Shown one piece after another: positions 41,377 through 53,539 of a stretch of DNA of 64,000 nucleotides. The stretch is from Acridotheres tristis (taxonomy: Eukaryota > Chordata > Aves > Passeriformes > Sturnidae), in NCBI GenBank assembly GCA_037013685.1, contig CM072887.1:38429154-38493153 (forward strand), in the 5' to 3' direction. Below the pieces are notes generated by a model. It saw only the letters and a program-made list of their open reading frames with translations, did no database searches and had not been told where the DNA came from. Every line of letters begins with the position of its first letter. The stretch's first letter is position 1. Position numbers and translations under genes: made by a program.

Positions 41377-41929
41377 CTCCATCCTGGATAGATGGAAAAT
41401 AAAGGAAAAGCTAAAGGAGCTCAAGGTCTTTAGCAAGTTGAAACTATTGAAATAATAAGCCCTTTGAAATGTTTTTTCACCTACTTGTTTTATCTTTAAA
41501 ACAGAAGAGACAGTCTAGTCTTTGATACACACCTAAGAAATTTACCTGCATTATACAGTTAAAGGAAATAAATTAATCCAACAAAGAAGAGGATGCTTGA
41601 CTTTACTCAGAGTGCTATGGACCTCTTAGGAGCACAAACATACTAACACTTCTATTTGATGCAAGTATAGGGTGGCTAAGTTGGACACTGAGACATTTAG
41701 GGCACAGAGGAATGAATAGAAGCAAAAGCACCTTGTACAGAATACAATTATAAAAAGCACAGCCCAGTAGTAACTGCTTGAAGCAAATGTCCATAGTAGC
41801 AGTGGCTTTTTTCCCTGGGGAAAGGAGAAGGCAACAGCAGATTTAGTCCAAGGATCCTTTTCCTTCCCCAGTTTCTGGAAGCCTCTTTTCCCTAAACTCA
41901 CCTTAAAACAACCTTGGCGGGAGGTGTGT

Positions 41930-42190
41930 ATTTTCCACCGGCTGGCACGCACACACACTGTTACCCGCACACTTTCCAGCCCCGGAGCAGGAGCACCAGA
42001 AGGCAGGATTTCCCGGGATTTCCCAGCTGTGGGCAGCTGGCAGCTCCTGCAGAGCCCCAGTAGATGGCAACGTTGACCTGAGTGTCCTTGGGCCCCGCCG
42101 TCCGTGCAGGGCTCTGGGAGATGCTCGCTTGTTCCCATGTGCGGTCCCGAGCCTCCGGAGCCGGGATCAGCGCCTGCCTTAGCGTGCAGG
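41930..42190. promoter_or_regulatory. CpG-enriched patch beside the CR1 tail
   Basis: CpG is locally enriched (GGGCCCCGCCGTCCGTGCAGG, CGGTCCCGAGCCTCCGGAGCC) between an AT/AC microsatellite and the CR1 at 42321. A minus-strand frame of 234 codons (41626-42330) crosses it. I recognise no domain in that frame. The patch could be a weak promoter, or older repeat-derived sequence that I cannot identify. Confidence 0.35.
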
Positions 42191-42320
42191 GAAGCCTCTG
42201 CTCCACTGCAGAACATGCCAAGCAGCGATGCATAGTCAGAGCCACGGGAAAAGGAGGAAAAGGAAAGCCACAGGAGCCAGCTTTCTGAAAGAAAAGTACA
42301 TTCGAGCCAGCAAAGGAATT

Positions 42321-42640
42321 GTAGAATCATAGAATGGTCCGGGTTGGGTGGGACCTTTCACTGTCACTTCATCCGACCCCACTGCAATGAGGGACATCTT
42401 CAACCAGCCCAGATTGCTCAGAGCCCTGTCCAGCCTGACCTGGAATGTTTCCAGGCATGGGACATCCACCACTTCTCTGGGCAACATGTTCCAGTGTTAC
42501 ACCACCCTCTTTGTAAACAAATTCCTCCTATATCTAACTTGACTTGACCCTCCTTCAGTTTGCAGCCATTATTCCATGTCTATATCAAAAGGCCCTGCTA
42601 CAAGTTTGAATACAAGGTGTCTTTCCAGCTGTGTCCCATT
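42321..42640 (-). mobile_element. CR1 LINE, 5'-truncated 3' end
   Basis: The plus strand is the reverse complement of a CR1 3' end. It opens with the terminal octamer repeat region (AGAATCATAGAATGG), then GGGTTGG..GGGACCTTT. Next come the blocks GCCCAGATTGCTCAGAGCCC, TCCAGCCTGACCTGGAATG and GGGACATCCACCACTTCTCT. These are highly characteristic of avian CR1 elements, whose copies are mostly 5'-truncated. Similarity fades after about 42640. No intact reverse transcriptase is present. Confidence 0.92.
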
Positions 42641-45600
42641 ACTGTCCCTGGCACTACAGAATTACAGCTGTAGCACTGCTGCATGCACTGTCCTGCAAGT
42701 GACATGAAGGTTCCTGAAGTACAAACAAATCTCTCTCAGTTATCAGCAAGGCACGAGCTGAGAACCAGCTGTGTCAGAGTGCACCCTGATGGAGTAAACA
42801 CTAGAGCTGTGAGAAAATATTGAGAGCATCTCATAACAGTCACTGCAAAAGCTTTTTTGAAAAGAGTCTTCTGATATAGCATCTATTTTCATATGTCATT
42901 ATCCAAATAAATACTGCCGAATACCATCGACACCATCCCTCTAATGTCTAGGTTAACCAGGATGGACTCTCATTTGATGCACAAGGGAACAGTCTGTACT
43001 GAAAATGACCAAAGAACTCCTTTCCAGCCTAACTCTGCAGACTCTCCCCTGCTAGCTGATGAAAACAATGGGCACTACAACACAGTAACAGCAAAACATC
43101 ACACCTAAAAAAATCTCATTTCCTTTAGTACATGGCAGATTTTTTGAAGAATGCCTTTAGCATTTTAGGCTATATAATCAATTTTTGCTCTTGCCCACAC
43201 AGACATAAAGAATAAAGATAAATTCATTAAAGATACGGTAGAGTAACCACAACTGATGTCAGATTCCATTCTTTTACCAAGGTGCTCCACCAATACAGAA
43301 ACTGTCTTGGCACCTAAGTACAAAAAAGGGAGCATGAGCCCTTAGGCAACCGAATAATTTCTTTATTACTTGATCAGAAGTCCTGAAATTCAGTGCTGTC
43401 TGCTACCAGGCAGCCTTCCGCAGTGATATTACCTGATGCATTAGGGCTTGTTTCATCACACCTTCTTAATCTTCCTCAGTAAATGCTGATTTGACATTTA
43501 TCCTCTCTGTTTGCCATTTTTGATAGTTGCCTGCTGTGGTTATTCTGTACTAAGATAAATTGGTGCCAAATAAAGAAGCTGTGCAATTGTGGCAATAGAT
43601 ACCTTTGGGTTGTCTTTGCCAATATATAATTCAAACCATGAATGAAGCTAGAATATAGTTGGCCATAACACATTTATCCACACTACACATACTTAAATAC
43701 CAAGAACATGCATCTGGTTCTCAGCCATCTCCAGTAAACTGGAGTGGAATTGTGCATCCTTTCTGGTAAGTTAACACTCAGCAGACACAATCTTCTGCTC
43801 CACAGAACAGAACTGGACAGCCAAAATCCTACAGGCTGCACCAGCAAACCACAAAGATGCCATAAACAACCTATAAATCCTGCTGAAATGCAAGGTTTCT
43901 TGTTCCATGTGTGATGCAACCAGTGTATCAGGGACATCCATACCAGGTAGGTAGCTGTAACTCATGACCTCCAGGTGATGGACAACAGCTGGAGATCTGC
44001 AGGGATGGTCTGTGGCAGAGGAACAGCTCTGGTGGCTCACAGGCATGCAAGACTCGCTCAAAGTTTTGATTACAAAGAAGTAAACTATGCCAATTAGTGG
44101 AGTGTCTGTCACACATTTAAAACCACACAGGATTTTAATGGAATATCAAAGAATCAAAGCAATTCTTATGAGTATGGACCAAAAAAACCACAAACAAACA
44201 AACAAAAAACCCAAAGAGATTGAAAAATTGTTTCATTCATGTCTCACTAAAATTGGACTACTCTAGAAGACCTATACTACCTGATAGAAGAGGGTATCTG
44301 TCAGACCCTCTCTAAGCTTTAGAAATGGCAAGTATTCCAGGCAAGCAGGAGCGTAAAACAGATCAGCTCTTTGTCCTGCACTGATCTGTGCCCTCAGATC
44401 TGGCTTGAGGCACTAAAGTATTCGTGTACCAGACACAGAATAATCTTATGTTATTTAGCATACTCTATCTGTGGCATGCTGGGGTTTTCTGGTTTATTCT
44501 ATCAAATGTTCATCCAACTCTGACTAAGCCTGATACATTTCTGGGCTCACCAAATTTCTAAGTGCCATTCCAAGAAATAGACCATACAGAAAGCATCCTC
44601 TCAATCCAAATTCTAGAAACCATAGCTCTTGTGGCAAAGCTTCTGAGGCGGCACAAGCTCCCTCACCAGAGGTCAAGAGGCAACACAGAATAGTTAACAT
44701 GTACATTCACTCATCACTACCAAGTGCTATTTGAGATGAAGTCTGACCACGTCTTTCTTGTTTGCAGGAGACTGACAACTGCAAAGAAAACAGTTGCCAT
44801 CTCACAGAAATACCTGGCATTACTGACATCATTCATGCACAACACCGCTTCTCCCTCTTTCTCTCCCTGTCGTACAATCTGTTGCTCTGAAATCTCAAGA
44901 ATGCCAGTGATTGATTTTGAAAGTCAGTGAATATCTAATGTGTATCTAATAAGCAGCAAAATGAGGCAGATGTGACAACAAGCAAAATGACACAATAAAA
45001 ATGACTGATGTTTAAAAAGAAGCTCCGTTTTGTTAAAAGAAAACAACAAAAACAAACCACAAAAACATGAGCATAACGTGCCACTACTTCCTCCTCCAGC
45101 TTATTTGCAAAATCCATCTCGCTGGTTAAACACCGAAGCACTGCTCAGAAGGCACATTGCTCACAGTGGGAAGAATCCCACTTTGATTGCAAGTAATCCT
45201 TTGCTACCAAGGACACGAGCAAACATGCATAATCCTGGTGGTTCCCAAGCTGCAGAAAGGCCTGCAGACACTCCCTGTGTGCAGAAGAGTGGAAGGGAGT
45301 CTTGGCACCCACCTCACCCTGCAAGTATGAGGCAGCAACATTGCCTGGGGCAAAGAGCCACAGCAATAATGCCTTATGGCACTGACAGTGTTTTGTAAGT
45401 GAGAGGGCTAAAGAGAGAAACTTGGAATTAGTAGCGGTAATTCCACCCATGCCAGTTCTCCTCTCATTTTCACACCCAGCCCTTGAAGGAGCCTGAGCAG
45501 AGAAGCGCAGCAAACCTTTACAGTTGTGTGAAAAGCATCAGGGGGAAAGGCACTGATTATGCTGTGGTTTCAGATGAATGTCCTGCCTCAGAGAGGACGG

Positions 45601-46411
45601 GGCTGACAGATGGTGCAGGTGCTCGTGTTCTCTAGAGGCAAGATGATGCTACTGAGAATTGTGTTGGCAGTGCAAGATTTATAAGAGAGAAATGGAACCA
45701 TGCCACAGACTGAGGTATTTTGTTGTTGTGCCATATCCCTAAGCTCCTGTCTACTCCTCTTCACATCAACCTTATTTTTCCATCTCCCCTCCCCTGCTCC
45801 ATCTTGCAGCAGCTCCCTGGTGACATCCCATTTGCCTTTCCCCACAGAGAGCTCCCCAGCAGCACCACTCTGAGACAATTCAGTCAGCTCTCCAGAGCTG
45901 AGCTCGCAGCTCTGTCTACAGTGAGCGCTCAGGACAGACATACAGACCAGTCTAGGTGAAGAGGCATTGTTGTGGGTCAGTGGCTGTAGACCTCTTCTGT
46001 ACCAACACAGCTCTGAAGCTGATTTCTGATCCAACCTCAAACGGGCTTGAAGATAGCACAGCAAAAGTGCAGAAAGAAAAAAGAAGTAATTAAACTACCA
46101 TGAGAAAACTTTCTGATACAAGACAGTCTAAGACTCCTTTTAAGCTCATGCAACTCTCCATTTGCAAAGCTTAAGACTTTTTAAGCAGTATATCTTGTAC
46201 CATGAGTTTCCATCCCTCCTACAGCACCTGTCAAGGGTAATTCAGCCTTGAGAAAGGCGAGGAATAAATCAACAGGTGGTTGTTGAAAGGAGAGGAAATG
46301 ACAGAAGTAATACAAGGCTGGCTTCACACAAGAGTGAGTTACAGTGCACAGCATCCTGGCATGTACACAAGGAAAAGCAGAAAAAGTATTCAGCAGATGA
46401 ATAAGCAAAGA

Positions 46412-46460
46412 CATATCACAGAATATGCCGAGTTGGAAGGATCCACAAGGATCCACATTG
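46412..46460 (-). mobile_element. Very short CR1 3'-end remnant
   Basis: The phrase TCACAGAATATGCCGAGTTGG followed by AAGGATCCACAAGGATC matches the reverse complement of a CR1 subfamily 3' tail common in songbirds. Only about 45-50 bases are recognisable. It is either a severely 5'-truncated insertion or an eroded copy. Confidence 0.65.
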
Positions 46461-49400
46461 GCATACCCGTGTTTCCTTTATGTGTGACCCAAATCTTACT
46501 CCAAGTGAACACAACTGCTGAGGAGTCACAGTAAATGTACCACTAAATCCAAGTTCAAATCTGCCTATTTGTGTGCTAATGGTCTCAACTGGCCATTCAC
46601 TCGTTGGATTAATTGCTGTCTGTTCATGAGATACTGTGTTGAACCCACACTTCCTTGTGTCAACATTGCTTCATCCTTATGTTAGATCATGCATTGTCTA
46701 CTTTCTCTAAAGAATTTAGACAATACCCACAGAGAGCACACATTATAGTCCCAACCTCAGTACCCTTTTTTCCCCACACAAAAAGGTTTTTGTTGTGCAA
46801 AAGCACCTGCATCACAACACATATAAATTAAGACAAGAGCCTGAATCTACAGCAGTCAGAAGAGGGATGTAGTTGCAGTGAGGCAACTCTTGGCACTGCC
46901 CCATCCTGCTGATGCATAGCTCATAGAACAGCATTCACAAGTCCAAGCCAGACACCAAAATCCAACAGAGCCTGAGGCTTAAGGGCTGAAGATGCGCCCT
47001 TTCACAGGAGCACACTGACTTTTTTCATACCGTGGCTGGAGAGGTGAGGAGGAAATCATTTAAAAACCCCTAAAGTAACGAAGAAGTACCCAAGAAAAAT
47101 GTTTCTCAAATCTGTGCTCAGATGTTGCATTCAACATATTTGCAGAGATTTAGCTATTAATTGTTACTATCTGTAAGAGCTGGGTTCTTTTACAAGCAGA
47201 AACGTTTCACTGTCATCTCTCTGATGGTGAAAACTCTCCTACAAAGTGGTAAACTTTGCATAGCATGCTAAGCAGTGGTCACTCCACTCATGTCCTCTGT
47301 ATGAAGGAGTTCACACCCACATCCCCTCACCTTCCAGGAGAGCAACATGACAACCAGGCTGTTGATGATACTGAGGGAGAATTTTTAACTTCTCTCCTGA
47401 CCTTACTAGACAAGGCAAAGAAGATGCCCACGATGCAATAACTCTTCCCTAAGACAAGGACATGAACCAGGTAGAGAGAAATCCTGCACTTCATTTATTC
47501 CTAAAACTGTTTTTTCTTTTAACTACAGTAGTTGTCAAGAAACAGTAACCCACAAACAAATTTTCCCTCTTCCAAATCCTTGTTTCCTATCTCCTCATGA
47601 ACACACAGTTTCTCACACACACAAAGCTGCCCTTGAAACCCTAAGAGCTGTTTTTGAAACTGGAGCTTCACAAGCCAGATAGGACACAGTTTCACAGGGG
47701 AAAAAAAAGTGTTTACTACCCATAGCCAAGCAATAAAAATACCATTCAGGCAACTGCTCAAACTGTGTAAAGAGACCAAGTTACATGATCTCTATTTGCT
47801 CCCTTCCCACACACAGGCTCCCTGGCAGACGAAACACAAGAAAGACCCCATTAGTATGCTCAGGGGGTGAAAGCTTGGATTTGCCAGCCTTTTTCCAGGA
47901 AACACAGTCAACATCAACCAGAACATGTCAAAGTGTAGCCCAACAGGCTGCATAATTAGGCAGGTTCTGGCATTTTCTAGCGGCCACTGCAGTGAGCTGT
48001 TGTAAAACCCATCACAATACAGCATAAAAAACTTCTAGAAACACAACCAGGCTGCACACGGAAGAGCAAAGCCTGAGCAGCAAGCGATGCTGAAATCCCT
48101 TTTTAAAAGTCTGTATGAGCCTTTTAAACAAAGGAGGATGGATGAACTACTTCACACCTAACTTCAGTGTGATTGGCCCGACAACCATGGTGTGCAGGTG
48201 TGTGAGACATTCTCGTGTGCTTTTTCCAAAGAGGAAAAAGTGAATGACATCCTTCCTCCTGCCAGCATAGGGCTGAGTGAATAAAGTGGCTCTGTCTGTG
48301 GAGCCAGTTTGTCACCTGCTACCTGATGGGTAGCAATCATGGGAATCATGGGTAGAGTTGGTACATCCATTCTCTTTGGCATTTCACAGGGATTTGCCAG
48401 CATTCTTAGCTCAGTCTCCTCTTCTACAAGACCCAACAGTGACAGCCTCCAGCCATTGCTCCTCCTGGCTGAGTCTTTCATCCCTTCAGCCTGGCTCTGA
48501 CCTGAATCTGTATCGTTTTCCCAGGCATCTGAGCATGGATCACTTTCCCCAGAGCTGTTGCCTCGAGCTCTTGTCCTTGTTGTAACCCCAACCCGAGGCA
48601 CAAGAGGCTGGCAGAGAACACTGTTGGTGTATGAAAATCTGTTCTGCAGCCCCTTCTGACCTCCTGATCCCAGAAGGCAGCCGTGGCTGCTAGCAAGGTT
48701 CTGCTCCATGCTTCAAGCCCTCATTTTAAACAAGCTTCAGACTGAGAAAGCCTCCAGAAAAGAAAACCAGAACCTGCAACTTTCAATTTAATAAGACCTT
48801 TGAGAGATTGTGCAGAGTAAAAAATCCTGTTTAATTTATAATTTGATCAAATACAGAAGACTTAGAGAAAAAGGCTGCTATTGAATACAGAAATACAACA
48901 ACTTAAATGTCAAAATCCTGCTTTAAAGCACAGAGAAGTTACAATAGTAACAGTAAGTTATGTTAGTAATTATGCTCTGAAATCAGTGCACATTTCTATC
49001 CTTCCCAAATTTTTACCAAGAGCAATTGAACTATTCCTCTTTTCACTGAAATTTCAAAAATATAAATATTTTTGATGCACACACCTGGAACAGAATTTAA
49101 TTCTCTCTTGAAGTGGCTTAAGGGTTAAAAAATAGCACCAGGATCTAGGAGACATCAAGCAGTTCTAAATACATAAAATACTTTACCCACTTATACTTTA
49201 ATCTGGATTAGAGCATGGCCAGTCAATGCTGCAGTACAAATATTTGGCAATGGCCACAGCCATGCCAGAAATGTATGAGGCAGAAGAGAAGAGAGCTGCT
49301 CATCTCATGCACATTTCGTGTCAAAATATATCATCTGTGACTGCACATCACACCTCAGCATGGCTTTGTGTGGAGGAGAAGCCGCTCTGATTTACAGCAT

Positions 49401-50231
49401 TATGGATGTTTGCTAAACGCCTTAATTGCCCTGTCTTCTTTCTAAGTGGCACTTCATTATTAGCTTTCACAGTGTGCTGTGTAAGGCAGGTATTTTTTCC
49501 TAATTCTTTATTGACACCTTAAAAATCTGTATTTTACTAATATTCCTTTGAATAAGAAGAGTGTCTGCTTTACCTCAGCATTCAGTGATGAACAGCCACA
49601 GTCAGCTCCTCGTTACTATGGCAATATTACATAGGAGGTACAGAAACAGACTGATGCTTTTATCTTCTCCCTTTGTACCTAGAATATGCTCACTTCCCCC
49701 CTCCCCTCCTTTATTTTTGAACAAAACAGCCACAAAGAGGGATACTGAACAGAGAATCAAAACAGAGGTTATTTTATTAACTTTGTTTTTATATTAACTG
49801 AGGATAAATTGCAGGTCTGCGAATGAGATATAAACACCCAAGACCTTCAAATAGGTTCTTGTAAACAAAGTGTTTTCTTTTTTTTCTTGAAAAAAAGAAT
49901 TTTTAAAAGAAGCCTTAGTGACCCACTCAGCTTGCTTCGCAAGCAAAGCTGAACCCCTTTGCTCTTTAGCTGTACCCAGGCAACAGTGAGAGGAAGAATC
50001 ACTCACACAACTGGCTGTTTCCCCTAAAAACATCTAAACCAGTCAATGTAGACACATTTGTTTGTGTCAGCTGCAATAAAATCCCGTTTTTCGTGTGACC
50101 CCATCCAGGAGGTAACAGACAGGCTCCTGCATGATTACTGACACCATCTCATCTCTATTCATTTGTTTCTAACCAGCAATGGCCTGAGCCCTCCGCTCTA
50201 ACTCCCCTCAAGGTTTATAGAAAAACACCTC

Positions 50232-50255
50232 ATTTGCATCTCTTGACCCCGCCCC
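50232..50255. promoter_or_regulatory. Octamer ATTTGCAT next to a GC box
   Basis: A consensus POU octamer (50232-50239) and CCCCGCCCC, an Sp-family site (50247-50255), lie 7 bases apart. This pairing occurs in promoters and enhancers. No transcript is visible from sequence. Confidence 0.35.
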
Positions 50256-52095
50256 TGTGGAAGCTTTCCCTGCTTGTTTCAGTCAAAGCAAGCCCCAAGA
50301 AGAAAGGGCTCGGGGCTGGGATGGGCTGGGATGCAGGCATGTCAAGCAGCTCAGTCAGCTGAGCCAAGGCGGGAGCTTTGCCACAGCTGGGGATCAGCCA
50401 GCGGTGGCACGGGGTGGCTACAACCAGTTTGTTGAGCTCCTTTTGTTCTGCTTGCAATCTGTATTCATCCACCAGAGGTTAGAGATGCAGCTATTGCCTT
50501 CAAATTTATTTTCAGGTTCATCAAAAAGAAAAAAAAAAAATCATGGAACAATTTTCCCCTAAAAAATCAGCTCTTCAAACTCAAGAAATGAAATGTATGT
50601 TTAGGATTTCTAACATGATATATTCCAGTTGTTCATTCCGGTGAAAGCACCATTTGGCAGATAATTTTTGTAATCCATGGTTCTACTGACACTTCAGTAC
50701 TGCCCTAGACAACCCATTTTTCTTTCTTCTTTGTCCCACTCTATAGTTTTGACAGCTAAACATTCTCAATGTGTGTTCCTCTGGCTTTCAGCATTTAAAA
50801 AATATCTTGTCACTGGAGGTGGAGATTCCTGATAACCACACTTAAGTCTATAGGCCATCGGTTTACTCTTTCAGAAATTTCATTAAACACTTAGACATAA
50901 CCTACATATTCCAAATAATCCCCAAACTGCAAGATTTTTATCTCAGACATCTGAGAGAAACAATGTAGGAGCACACATTCCATAAGAACTCCGGAAAAAG
51001 AAGACACCTCAGCAGTAAACTGTAAGTATGACCCATAACAAGGTTACCAATAGGCATGTGAATAACATATCTTGCACAGTGAACTTTCCCGACATGCTAG
51101 GAACCAAAAAGTAGTCCAAAAGGCATTGTAAGCATCAATAAAAATTCAATATTTGCTGTTTCACAGTAATTGCACTCTGCAATATTGCCATTTTAAATTA
51201 AAGGTATCATGGAGATCATTAAGAGTATCTGGGTCAGACTATTTCCCATTTTGACAGAATCTTTTTGTAGCCTCACTGGGAAAAAAAAAAAAAGAAGCCA
51301 TGAGATTAAAAACAATAGAATAATGTTTTCCATGTATTTGTAATTTAAAGGAATTGCTTGCTAATGACATCCTGTGCAATATCCTTCAGATACAATTGCC
51401 AAGCCAAATTATTTCTACTCTAAAATGACCTGAATGAAGTCTACAAACATTTTCTTCAAAGCTGAAGAAGCTCAGTGACCACTACGAATTGAAAAATACC
51501 CATTTTCCATGGACCACGTGGTTGAATACAGTGATCAGTACAAAACATCCTCATAATAAGTACTTAACTCCAGGGCATCAGCGTTCCTGTTTAATGCTGG
51601 CTGTGCAAAGCGTTTGTGCCTGTCCCAAGAAAAGATCTCAGGCACTCCAAACTGATATGGGGAAGGCACGTGGATGTGTAAAACAGACCACTTGGTTAGA
51701 GGCTCTAAATTCACTCTCAAAATCTCTTCAGCACTTCACAGGGTGGTAAAAGAATAAATCCCAGTGACACATAGTCCCACACAACAGCCTCTCAGGAACA
51801 TTTATTTAACTGTTGGCTCTTTTTCTGTCTGCTTTGAAACTTTGAACTTCAGGGGTGAGGGTGAGAAGGGGAAAGAGGTTTAGCTCACTCTCAGGGACTA
51901 TATGAGAAGTTATAATAGTGGTTGCTGCAGAAGAAAAACACAGGGAGGACTGTATTATATGAGCATCTATTAAAATAGCTGGATCTCTGTTAAGATCTTC
52001 ACTTACTTGGCACTAAGCAAACAAAATGCTTTCAGAGAACAGAGCCATAATTACTGCATGGATTGTGTTCAAATAAACAAACAAAAACGACTCAC

Positions 52096-52170
52096 AAAAA
52101 AACCAAACCAAACCAAAAAAAAAAAAAAAAAAAAAGAAAAGAAAAAGAAAAGAAAAGAAAAAAACCAAGG
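52096..52170. repeat. A-rich tract with A21 and (AGAAA)n
   Basis: CCAAACCAAACC leads into a pure A run (about 52115-52135) and then GAAAA-type pentamers. It is purine-only for about 50 bases. Confidence 0.9.
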
Positions 52171-52994
52171 AAAAAAACAGAGAGAAAATTGAAGCCACAG
52201 GTTCTTACTGAGGACTGTGACCTGTTTGCTGGGCTGGGCCATGTGGCCCCAGGGCAGAGCAGCCCTGCTCCAGTCCCTGGGGCATCTCCGGGAGGTTCTC
52301 GGGATTCTCTGTCCCAGGGGAGTGGGACACCCCCCTCCACCAGCTTTTCCCTTCACAATTCCTCTCAGGTGCTTCGTGCACCGAGAGCCTTTTCTGCAGA
52401 ATTTTGCTTTTATTTGCTCCTATTTCTGTCCCAGTCCTAAACAGCCTCTGTTGGTTTTCATTTAAAGTTCTGTCGCTTAGTGCTGTTCCCACTCGGGTTT
52501 TGCTATTCTGGAAGCTCCCTGGCAAAGCAAGAGCTGTGATTCATTTCCCAGCCCCTCGCTGCGTGACGCACCTGCCCGGCTGTTGGGACCATGCTGGCGG
52601 GTGAAACTCTGCCAGCCAAGAGAATGTTAAAAAAAAAAATAAATTTGGAATACCAGAATTTACTACAATTTGCTCTCTCCTGGGCTAATTGATCAGAAGG
52701 TAACAGCTTCGGTGCTAATTAATTTTTATGTTTAATTAGGAACCTTTTTTCTTTTTTCATTCAAAACTCAGCTTTTACCAGCACTCAGAACTGTGATGGC
52801 GACAGGAAAAATAAAGGAAGCATTACATTCCTTTTAGTCAGAGTGCAGAGAACTGAACATCAGTTGACCCTCACTGAACAGTTCATTTAACCAAAAAGCA
52901 GAACTAATTGGGGGTGTAGAAGTCATTCTTAGAATTTTTATCACACCTAACACTTCCACCCAAAATGTGAGCCCTCACAATAAGAATGACCTAT

Positions 52995-53539
52995 TGTCAC
53001 TGTTGTGCAGGTGGCAATTAAGCACTACAGCAGCCACTCCTCATCACCCTCCCTGCCTCCACCAGTGCAATGGGGAGGACAACCAACAGTAAAACTTGTA
53101 GGTTAATATAGGAAAAGCTAAATAACTAAAAAAAAAAAAAAAAAAAAAAAGTAATAATGATAACAAAACCAAACCAAAACAAACAAGTGCACAATGCTCA
53201 CACCCACTGACCAATGCCAGACTCCATCCCCAAACCCACATCGACTCTCTTGGGTAACTCCCCCAGTTTATATACTGGGCATGATGTTTTAGGGTATGAA
53301 AACATTCTTTTGGCCAGTTCGGGTCACCTGTCCCAGCAGTGTTCCTTTCCAGTTTTCCTTTTGCGTGTCTCCTCACTGGCAGAGCATGAGACACAAAAAA
53401 AAGTTTTTGACTTACGGATGAGCACAACTTCGCAAAAAACAAAAGCTTTCAGTGTGTTATCAACATTATTCTCATGCTGAATCAAAACACAGAGCTGTCC
53501 TGAGAAGAAAACAGCTCTATCTCAACCAAAACCAGAAGA
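52995..53539 (-). mobile_element. Second solo LTR of the same ERVL-type family, degraded
   Basis: This copy has the same layout and orientation as the LTR at 10163-10738. Its 5' part on the minus strand has the CTGGTTTTGGTTGAGATAGAG block. The promoter, CCAGTATATAAACTGG, has a full TATATAAA at 53274-53267. The left part matches the family's terminal region (GGCAATTAAGCACTACAGCAGCC). The terminal TG has decayed, and the flanking bases (CCTAT and GGCAT) do not form a clean duplication, so the ends are approximate. A pure A run at about 53129-53150 has expanded inside it. No internal retroviral genes flank it. Confidence 0.82.

Larger units (their letters stand above)
42641..52095. other. Intergenic; one CR1 remnant and unexplained frames
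   Basis: Minus-strand frames of 158 codons (45588-46064) and 181 codons (48164-48709) are the longest, without recognisable domains. CAAA-type A-rich patches lie near 44185 and 45040. No tRNA or small RNA gene is recognised. Confidence 0.5.

Noticed and set aside
52063..52440. Lysine-rich 125-codon frame
   Set aside because: The first third is just translation of the A/G-rich simple repeat.
10163..53539. The two LTRs as ends of one provirus
   Set aside because: They are 42 kb apart with no gag, pol or env between them, and the left one has its own perfect target duplication. They are independent solo LTRs.
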